From: Patescibacteria group bacterium UBA1370 | GTDB lineage: Bacteria > Patescibacteriota > Microgenomatia > UBA1400 > PJMF01 | DNA length: 37,369 bases | Assembly: GCA_002306315.1 (NCBI GenBank) | Contig: DBRK01000024.1 | Coordinates: 1 to 37,369 of the forward strand | Direction: 5' to 3' | In this document: piece after piece, positions 1-7,500 of the stretch | How the letters are laid out: each line of letters starts with the position of its first letter | How positions within the stretch are numbered: position 1 is the stretch's first letter | Made by a program: the position numbers and the translations under genes | Notes under the pieces: model-generated | The model's input: the letters and a program-made list of their open reading frames with translations, nothing else | What the model was told of the DNA's origin: nothing | Databases searched by the model: none

Positions 1-1374
1 AACTATAAGGGGAGCAGGTCATTGCTGCCTCCAGGCGAAGATTCCACCGAATCAGCTGGTTTGCTTGACCCTGGCAGCGAAGCCACCTCATCAGGTGGAG
101 CCACGGAGAGCGCCGGAGTTGCCGCACCGACTGACGAGACCAGTGAGGAAACACCTCCTCTAGGCGGCATTGTTGAAGAGATTGCCGAGAAGATCCTCGA
201 CCCAATTATTACCAGCCCGCCTGTCGAGACTGTCAGAGAATCGGTAGAAGAAGTAGTCGAGACAATCAAAGATACTCCCGCAGTCCAAACCGTTCAAGAA
301 ACAATCGAAGTTATCAGGGAAGAACCTGTAGCCCAGGCAGCCGCAGTGGCAACAACTGGTACTGTAGCCACTACAGCTGCTTTCTCAGTCAGTGTCTTTA
401 CACTTGATAAAACCGTCAAGGTGGCTCAGGCTTCGGCTTCCTTGTATAAGGCAGTGAGCGCCGCTGTGGGTCCAGGCGTTGGAGTAACTGCTCTCTGGCA
501 ATACTTCCTCTCACTCTTCACCTCTGCCTTGCCTCCGATTGCCTTTATCAGGCGTAGCCGCAGGAAAACAGTTGGCGTGGTGCTAGATGCGGTGAAAAAC
601 ACAGGTCTGAAGTCGGTATATTTAATGTTCTTTACAAAAGATGGACTGCTGAGATCGGCAGTAACTAATGCGGACGGGCGTTATTCACTCAGGCTGGAGA
701 GCGGCAATTACAGCCTGAAGGCGCAAAAAGATGGCTACGAATTTGCTGATATCGCTTTGCTGAAACAACTGGAAAATCAATATGAGCAGGTTTACTATCC
801 CGACTCAACCATTGAATTCAAGGAAAATTCTTTTGCCAATATTGCTATCGGTTTGCAAGCAATCGCCAGCAGAAGCGCACTGGGCAATGCTTTGCACAAC
901 ATAGCGGCTTTCCTCAAGAGTTTGCTGCATAAATACTACGCGCCTCTGACGATAGTTTCAGGGTTGCTATTGGGAACGGCAACACTGATTCAGCCGACAC
1001 CGCTGAATAAAGCCTTGCTTTATCTTTACTTAGTATCATTAATGCTGCGTCTGGGAAGCCGTTATCTCAAGGAAAGAAACTATGGCACCGTACTCTCTGC
1101 GGAGGGCAAGCCACAAATAGGCCTCAGGATGGCTCTCTGGCAAAAGACAGCGGCTGGCTCTCAGCTTTATACAGCTACCACTACAGACGAAAAAGGCCGC
1201 TATCAGTTTGCGCCGGAAAATGGACTATACACTTTAGAAGTCTCTGATAACGGGGTAGTACTGCACACTAGCGTCATCAGGGTCACCGATCAGAAACCAC
1301 TGGTTAATGACAAGATCAAGATTGAGAAAGCTGCACCCAGAGCAGGTGGGCAGCTGGATGTGAGCAGACTCTAA
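1..1374 (+). CDS. C-terminal part of membrane-anchored surface protein with two carboxypeptidase-regulatory-like domains
   Basis: The frame is open to the left edge with no stop, so this is the 3' end of a longer gene; the TTG at 22 is only the first possible start inside the window. The visible N-terminal part is low-complexity and rich in Ser, Glu, Pro and Val. Two beta-sandwich modules of the carboxypeptidase-regulatory-like type follow (about residues 184-285 and 354-438 counted from 22), each with the usual G-x-V...G...T-x-x-x-G-x-Y core and an L/Y-x-V ending. Hydrophobic stretches lie near residues 105-120, 155-180 and 306-350, placing the modules between membrane segments. Such repeats usually act as stalk or structural domains in exported proteins. 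The exact role is unknown. It converges on the cohesin-like gene at 1461-2246. Confidence 0.75.
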   Translation, partial: NYKGSRSLLPPGEDSTESAGLLDPGSEATSSGGATESAGVAAPTDETSEETPPLGGIVEEIAEKILDPIITSPPVETVRESVEEVVETIKDTPAVQTVQETIEVIREEPVAQAAAVATTGTVATTAAFSVSVFTLDKTVKVAQASASLYKAVSAAVGPGVGVTALWQYFLSLFTSALPPIAFIRRSRRKTVGVVLDAVKNTGLKSVYLMFFTKDGLLRSAVTNADGRYSLRLESGNYSLKAQKDGYEFADIALLKQLENQYEQVYYPDSTIEFKENSFANIAIGLQAIASRSALGNALHNIAAFLKSLLHKYYAPLTIVSGLLLGTATLIQPTPLNKALLYLYLVSLMLRLGSRYLKERNYGTVLSAEGKPQIGLRMALWQKTAAGSQLYTATTTDEKGRYQFAPENGLYTLEVSDNGVVLHTSVIRVTDQKPLVNDKIKIEKAAPRAGGQLDVSRL

Positions 1375-1430
1375 TAAGTTCTAGCTTTAGCATGCCAGCA
1401 ACCAGAGAAACACCATCTTTTTCACAGTTG

Positions 1431-1455
1431 CCACATTCCTAATGCGGATATTTTC
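1431..1455 (+). terminator. weak hairpin in convergent intergenic region
   Basis: CCACATT (1431-1437) and AATGCGG (1441-1447) form a 7-bp stem with one A/C mismatch and a 3-base loop, followed by ATATTTTC. It lies between the converging surface-protein and cohesin-like genes. The stem is short and imperfect, so termination activity is only a possibility. Confidence 0.3.
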
Positions 1456-1460
1456 ACTAA

Positions 1461-2246
1461 TTACTGATTGGGGGTAATAGGTTTTCTTGTTGGAACAGGA
1501 TTGATGATTACCTGCGGCGAAGGAGTGGGAGTTTCATTTGGATTGGTTGGCTTGATGGTTGGAGCAACGACACCGTCGATTCTGATTGTAGCCTCAAAGA
1601 AGTCTCCTGCCATGTCGCTGTTTTCACCAAGCACCGATACTTGGGTGCCGGCGAGTGTTATTCTGGTGGTGCCGCCGGTTTTTGAGCCTCTCATCTGTAG
1701 AGTGGCAATGACAACCGGATTGGTTACTGTCTGACAGCCATTTTGAGCACATTGTGACACAAATACTAAGCGGGCTTGATTAGCAGAGACATTTTTGACT
1801 GCCAAAATCGCCCAGTTGGCATTAGGGACGACGTCGATGATGGAGGCAGCACTGGGGTTGTCCAGATTTACCACCAACTCTACACCAGTAACGTGATTGT
1901 TGTTCGGGTAAAGATGAATTGGCAGGTTGAAAGACGAATTGGCAGCAAAACTATTGGGCGGGTAAGCAATTTGCAAGTCAACCCGGTCGATGCTGGCTAA
2001 AGAAGCGGTGTTGGTATTTTGATTCCGCAAATGCCAAGCGCCGGTAACCGCAACTGCTCCCAGCACGACAATCAGAGCTAATCCCCCGCCTGCCCGGATC
2101 ATTTCATCCTTGCGCAAGTTTGCCAGCTTATCAGGAATATCATTGAAGAAATCACCAACATTTGAAAAGTTCGCTTTTAGTTTTTGGCTAAAAGTTGGTC
2201 GAGTCCGAGTTATGCTCATCAGATTGGTTGCGTTTTTCATAATCAT
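1461..2246 (-). CDS. membrane-anchored cohesin-like domain protein
   Basis: The 261-residue protein has a basic cytoplasmic N-terminus, one membrane helix (about 53-73), an extracytoplasmic domain (87-224) and a Pro/Thr-rich tail (228-261). The domain reads like a cohesin: a first strand (VDLQIAYPPNSF), a carrier strand with G-V-E-L-V-V-N-L-D, a region ending V-I-A-T-L-Q-M-R-G, and a late strand I-T-L-A-G-T-Q-V-S-V-L. Cohesins bind dockerins and hold enzymes on a scaffold or cell surface. The upstream gene of the same operon encodes a dockerin, and its TAA directly abuts this ATG, which supports a functional pair. A second ATG at 2240 is also possible. The cohesin assignment rests on pattern and context; binding is inferred. 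Confidence 0.72.
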   Translation of the reverse strand: MIMKNATNLMSITRTRPTFSQKLKANFSNVGDFFNDIPDKLANLRKDEMIRAGGGLALIVVLGAVAVTGAWHLRNQNTNTASLASIDRVDLQIAYPPNSFAANSSFNLPIHLYPNNNHVTGVELVVNLDNPSAASIIDVVPNANWAILAVKNVSANQARLVFVSQCAQNGCQTVTNPVVIATLQMRGSKTGGTTRITLAGTQVSVLGENSDMAGDFFEATIRIDGVVAPTIKPTNPNETPTPSPQVIINPVPTRKPITPNQ

Positions 2247-4151
2247 TTATCTTCTATGTGTCAGATCATAAAATCCCATACCGTTTTTGCCAGGAGAAGC
2301 TTTTTGAGTTGGGAAGTTTGTGCCATACATTTTATTGATGATCCAGGGTGTGCCGGTATCATCTCCAGAAGCAGGGAAGTTGGCTTGGGTATGCAGCCAA
2401 GCCACTGCCCGTTTCAGGGCTTGGTTTTGCCACTCAAACGCCGGATGTCCTTGCCGATGCAAAATCCAGGCCTGAGCCACAGCGCCTTGAAGCGCTTCCC
2501 ATACATAGTTTTCCTTTGGAGGCGGCCAAGTGAAACCACCGCTCCGCCGCTGATCGTCCGGCAAGACGCCGTCAAGATTGCGACCGTCCTTGGCACATCC
2601 AGCTGGATTAATGCCAACTGGCTGGCTAGAGTTGCACTGCCAGTCCAAGTCTCCGAAGCTAAAACCAGTGTAGGCGCTGCGGTTGCCCAACCAGCCGTGG
2701 AAAACATTGACGGCTTTGGAGAAATCAGCAGTGTCCCTCAGATAAAGATCAACCACCATCCTCGAAGTTCCACAATGGGTGCCAAAGTTGTTTGGCCGTT
2801 TCTCGTGGCAGCTGACTATGCTCAACGATGGACCGGCGCCGCTAAAGACTGCATCCCTGGTTTGCCTGAGCCAGTTCTCAAATCCACTGGTGCGATATCC
2901 AACCAGATCAGCGGCCACAACATAACTTGCCAGATTGCGCCCAACCGCCAAGATACCCACATCATTCGGGGGTAGCGGCCTACGCTGAATTTCTTCCAGA
3001 GCAGCTATTACCTGATTGCGATACTCTGAGTTGCCGGTGCGAACAGACACTAAAGCCTTGGCAAAGACCACTGCATCAGTCTGGTTGTTTTGATCACTGA
3101 TGTTAGGATTGCTGGCGCTCTGTTTTGCCCAATCCATTAGGTTGTCCCAAGCCGATCCGGATGTAGGCAGAGCGTTTATCTCGGACTGATTCATCCAGAT
3201 GCCGGAGATGGCTTCCGTAGGCGGCGGTACTGGAGTGGATGTAGGTGTGGGACTGGGCGCCAGTGTTGGCGTTGGAGATGGTGCGGCTGTGATAGTTGGT
3301 GACGGCGTGGGGGTTGGGGTGCGTGTCGGCGCCGGCGTCGTTGTCGGGCTGGGCGGCGGTGCAACCTGCATCATGGCCGTTATCACTCTATTAGTGTCGA
3401 AAATATCAACTTTGCCATTGCCGTTGAGGTCAAGGTTGCCGGTGTTGCTATCAAATCCGCCAATAATGAGGTTGAAATCTTCTAAATTGGTGTCGCCGTC
3501 ACCATTGATGTCAGTGGGCAGAAAACTCCCGCCATCACTGCCGCCACCCCCTTCACCGCTGGCGGTTTTGACCCGCAATACAGGGGGATTTGTCCCTTCT
3601 CGGGAGGACATATAAAGAGTGTTGTTGCTATTGTTGACATTGGCAATGGCCAGGCTAAAGGTTTGGCCGGCGTATTGCTGAATTGCTGAGACCTCTATAG
3701 GAATGGTGATTGGACTTCCGGGAGTTGCTCGGGTTGATCCTAAGATGCCGATCTGGGCGCCGACGGGAGGTTTGTTTTGCCAAGTGATGTTTTTTTCTTG
3801 CCAGCTGGTGGGGTTGACCAGCATGATGCGCTTGGTAACAGTTCTCTCGAGGGTAGGCATGACCACTAATTCTGCTGAGGTTACGGTTTGGCCTGATAAA
3901 TTCCGCAAATCAAATTTCAGATAAGCGATGTGTTCATTGGAACTGTAATTGCTGGCGATAATGTCTTTTGCAGAAGCGTAATTTCTGCGGGAGTAGCCGG
4001 ATTTGACTGTTGCATCCTCAGTTGCCCGGAATTCAAGTTGGTTGGTTTGCGCCTGTGTTCCAGATGCCGTTTTAACCAGAACAACACCCAGCACGCAGGC
4101 TGCAATACCTATACATAGGGCAGTTTTTGTAGTCCTAGGCAGAAAGAGCAT
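2247..4151 (-). CDS. secreted DNRLRE/CBM96-like, dockerin and alginate-lyase-like multidomain protein
   Basis: The 634-residue protein starts with a signal or anchor helix (about 10-27). Residues 38-195 resemble DNRLRE/CBM96 beta-sandwich domains (A-T-E-D-A-T-V-K, L-K-F-D-L and T-W-Q-N-K-P signatures). Residues 212-262 form a type I dockerin with two calcium loops (D214-x-N216-x-D218-x-D220 and D241-x-N243-x-N245). A Pro/Thr linker (263-313) leads to an alpha-helical C-terminal domain (314-634) resembling the toroid of alginate-lyase-family polysaccharide lyases, with N454-N455-F456-G457-T458-H459 in the place of their N-N-H-G-T-type motif. I infer a secreted polysaccharide-active enzyme tethered through its dockerin. 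The substrate cannot be read from sequence. It has its own promoter and is the first gene before the cohesin-like gene. Confidence 0.8.
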   Translation of the reverse strand: MLFLPRTTKTALCIGIAACVLGVVLVKTASGTQAQTNQLEFRATEDATVKSGYSRRNYASAKDIIASNYSSNEHIAYLKFDLRNLSGQTVTSAELVVMPTLERTVTKRIMLVNPTSWQEKNITWQNKPPVGAQIGILGSTRATPGSPITIPIEVSAIQQYAGQTFSLAIANVNNSNNTLYMSSREGTNPPVLRVKTASGEGGGGSDGGSFLPTDINGDGDTNLEDFNLIIGGFDSNTGNLDLNGNGKVDIFDTNRVITAMMQVAPPPSPTTTPAPTRTPTPTPSPTITAAPSPTPTLAPSPTPTSTPVPPPTEAISGIWMNQSEINALPTSGSAWDNLMDWAKQSASNPNISDQNNQTDAVVFAKALVSVRTGNSEYRNQVIAALEEIQRRPLPPNDVGILAVGRNLASYVVAADLVGYRTSGFENWLRQTRDAVFSGAGPSLSIVSCHEKRPNNFGTHCGTSRMVVDLYLRDTADFSKAVNVFHGWLGNRSAYTGFSFGDLDWQCNSSQPVGINPAGCAKDGRNLDGVLPDDQRRSGGFTWPPPKENYVWEALQGAVAQAWILHRQGHPAFEWQNQALKRAVAWLHTQANFPASGDDTGTPWIINKMYGTNFPTQKASPGKNGMGFYDLTHRR

Positions 4152-4159
4152 CTGTACTG

Positions 4160-4189
4160 AGTATCACAATAAATATATGACTTTGGCAA
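4160..4189 (-). promoter_or_regulatory. promoter of dockerin-cohesin operon, probably leaderless
   Basis: On the minus strand, TTGCCA (4184-4189) is followed after 18 bases by GATACT (4160-4165), preceded by TG as an extended -10. Only 8 bases separate the -10 from the ATG at 4151 and there is no Shine-Dalgarno sequence, so transcription would start at or next to the start codon. Confidence 0.5.
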
Positions 4190-4227
4190 GTATATATTAG
4201 TAGAACAGGATGGTTTTTACTGAAGAG

Positions 4228-4452
4228 TTACCCAGTAAATATCTCAAATGTTTTAATTTTAGATCCAGCACCTGCTGTCAGAAAAACCTTGTTGGGTTTA
4301 ACGCCCAGATACTCGGCTAAGAGCTTGATAGCAGCAGCATTTGCTTTGCCATCAGTTGGCTGGGCAATGACATAAAGATGCAGACCGCCGCCAGGTAGTT
4401 TTTCCACCTTGTTGGCTTTGGCACCTGGATGAATATGGGCTTTTATTTTCAT
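4228..4452 (-). CDS. DUF167 (YggU-like) family protein
   Basis: The 74-residue protein matches the small DUF167/YggU family over its whole length: an H-P-G-A-K-x-N-K-V start, L-x-V-x-x-x-P-x-D-G-K-A-N-A-A in the middle, and a V-x-L-x-x-G-x-x-S-K-x-K end. The family is widespread and has no firmly established function. It is cytoplasmic, with no signal or membrane segment. The gene is transcribed away from the giant surface gene and may share the intervening region with it. The family call is secure; the role is unknown. Confidence 0.9.
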   Translation of the reverse strand: MKIKAHIHPGAKANKVEKLPGGGLHLYVIAQPTDGKANAAAIKLLAEYLGVKPNKVFLTAGAGSKIKTFEIFTG

Positions 4453-4572
4453 TTTTCAGACAATCTCAATCTTTTTAGGTCTTTCTTCGTATTTACTTGG
4501 TATACAGTTAAACGACCATTTTTGCTACAGTTAAATTATAACCAGTTTAGAAGTCTGATTAGAAACTGTTAT

Positions 4573-7500
4573 GTGCTAAAAGCTAAGACTCTGCGTATCT
4601 TACGAGCAGTTCTCCGTAAGAGCCTGTTTCTGACGGGTGTTTTTGGTGTGGTTGTGGGGTTGTTTGTAGCTCAAAACTTCGATCAGATCCAGATGATGCG
4701 GGTAAGGGCAGCTGCGACTATTTTCTGGGATGGAAATTCAGACGGCGATGGCGACAATACTTCGTGGAATGATCCCTTGAATTGGAGCGAAGACAGAGTG
4801 CCCAATTCTACGGATGAAGTATTAATTGAAACAACCTCTACAGTAAATATCGTTGAACCAATAACAATTGCTGCTCTTAATGTAGGAAGGATAGATGGTT
4901 CAACGACGCCTGTATTAAATTTTGCATATGACGCGATCTCGGGTGGACCGTTAACTGTCACTACTGGAGATATTAACGTCTATACCGGAGCAAAAATTAC
5001 TCACACGGTAGGTGGCGTCAATGTTGGTGGGACAATATCTATCGATGTTCAGAATGGCAATCTCTATGTTGCCGGAGCTGTTGATGCCAATGGTAAGGGT
5101 CATACCACTTATGAAGGCCCCGGAGGTGGAAAAGTCACTACTACCACTCATTATAGTGGTGGTGGTGGAGGGTATGGTGGTGTTGGCGGTGTTGGACATG
5201 ACACCTCTCCTGGAGGAGGAACTTACGGCAGTTATTCAAATCCAACCCACATTGGGTCTGGAGGAGGTTTGGGTGGAGGATATGGAGGTGGTGCGATAAA
5301 ACTTAATGTTTCAGGCACTCTGACAGTAACTGTTGGCGGCACTATTTCAGCTAATGGTAACCAGGGACAAAATAATACAGGTGGGTGGAATGACTATGGT
5401 GGAGGCGGTGGTTCAGGCGGATCTGTCTGGATTATTACCAATACTCTGACGGGCACGGGGAAAATTCAAGCAATTGGAGGAGTGGGTGGTTATGGCGATC
5501 TGTTCCGGGGTGGAGGTGGAGGTGGAGGTAGGATTGCAATTTACTATACAAACGATAACTCCCAATTGACGTCATTATCAGCCAGCGGCAATGGCGGTTA
5601 TTTGAGTGGTGGTGCAGGAACCTTATATAAAAAAGCAGCTGGCGCTGTTTATGGCGACTTAATTCTTGATAACTCGTTATCATATGCAGTTACCGATAGA
5701 GCTTTAGTTGGTAATACCCCGTTAACCTACCCTCTGACCTTTGACAATTTAACTATTGCAAATTATTCCAGAATGGAAGCAACTGGAGATTTAACAGTCA
5801 TAAATCAGGCTTCTGTAACCGGTAACTCACACCTGGGCTTAGAAGGTAGCTTTTCTGCAACAGACTTCGACACTTTGACTAATTCGCATGTTTACGTGAC
5901 AGAGGAGTTTTCTGTCAGCTCTTTGGATATTCACTCTGGTGCTACGATTTATAACGAGCAATCTGCGACCATTACCTACGACGAACTATTGTGGGCAGGA
6001 GGAAAAATTATTGACAATGGCGGCACCATGGAAGTTGTCAGTGGAGGTGGGGATTTGCTTGTACCATCTAACTCGGTACTTACTGCCAATGCTAAACGCA
6101 CATTTACAAACATCATAGTGCAAGGAACTATCAACCATAGTGCTAACTCAAATGCTGAAACTTATAAGATCGACTACACAAGTACCGGTGATTTCTATAT
6201 AGATTCTGCAGGCGCAATAAATGTTAATGGATTAGGGTATGCAACTTCGTTAGGTCCTGGGGGTGGTCAAATCATAAATACAAACACCAGTGGCGGGGGC
6301 GGAGGTTATGGTGGTAAAGGTGGGACCGGATATACTGTTTCGCCGGGTGGTGGTACTTATGGCAGTAAAACCGAACCTATCAATCTGGGTTCTGGAGGAG
6401 GACATGGTGACGGACATGGTGCGGGAGCGGTCAAACTTACTGTTACAGGGACAACGACAGTGCTGGGTTCAATAACTGCTAATGGCGCCCAAGGAAAAAA
6501 TAATACAGGCGGGTGGAATGACTATGGTGGAGGCGGTGGTTCAGGCGGATCTGTCTGGATTATTACCAGTGAATTAGCTGGAACTGGCAGAATTGAAGCT
6601 AATGGAGGCGTTGGTGGATTTGGGGATTTATTCCGTGGCGGTGGTGGTGGTGGTGGAAGAATTGCTCTTTATTATAGTAATTATTCTGCAAATTTTAACA
6701 CTTTGACTGCTACCGGTGGTCCTGGTTACGAGGCCGGAGAAGATGGCACCATCTATTATGGTGGCTCACCGGTAAATCCTGTCAATCTTCGTCAGTTTAA
6801 ATCAGATGGCACAACAGCAGTTAGCCAGGGCACGACGGTTAACGAGGATTCAATGGTTATGAAGTTCCAGGTGGCGGACAGTGATGCCTCCGACACATTA
6901 ATTCCTGAAGTAGAGATTCAACCGCTTGGCACTCCTTTTGTGAATGTTGCCACTGATGTTGGTGAGGAAGTTGAATATTCAGGTAGTACTGTTACTGCTA
7001 CTGTGACTGTAACCGGACTAGCTGATGCCACCTCTTATCACTGGCAAGCTCGTGTTTGTGATGTTAATAATTTATGTTCAGGATGGGTGAGTTTTGGCAC
7101 TAATACTGAAGAAGAAGCTGACGTCAGTGTTGTTCTCAACACCAGTCCTTCCGCGCCGGTAATTCCTTCCTCCTCTACATACATCAATGGCCAGTTCACC
7201 AATGACACCACACCTACCTTGAGTTTTGTCCTGTCTGATCCCAATCCAACGGACACAGTTAAATACCAGATTCAAATCAGCACATCCGACGATTTTTCTT
7301 CACCGTTAATTGATTTTGTTTCAGGGTTTGGTGCCCAAACCACTCATAGTTATACAGTTGGTCAAGATGCAACAGGATTGGCATTGTATAACGCTGGGGA
7401 AGATGTTGAAGCTCTCGATACCGGTAATTACTATTGGCGGGTGAAGACCATAGATGACAAAAATGGACAATCCGGGTGGACAACGGCTCCGGGAAATCCT

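Noticed and set aside
2184..2975. Long plus-strand open frame (263 codons) opposite the dockerin gene
   Set aside because: It is antisense to a gene with clear domains, lacks protein-like hydrophobic patterning and has no recognisable motif.
3200..3365. Short-period repeat that might be a tandem repeat or CRISPR-like array
   Set aside because: It encodes an irregular Pro/Thr linker; there are no constant repeats with unique spacers. No CRISPR array was seen anywhere.
3199..3615. Gly/Val-rich plus-strand frame
   Set aside because: It is the reverse reading of the Pro/Thr linker and dockerin codons of the gene on the other strand.
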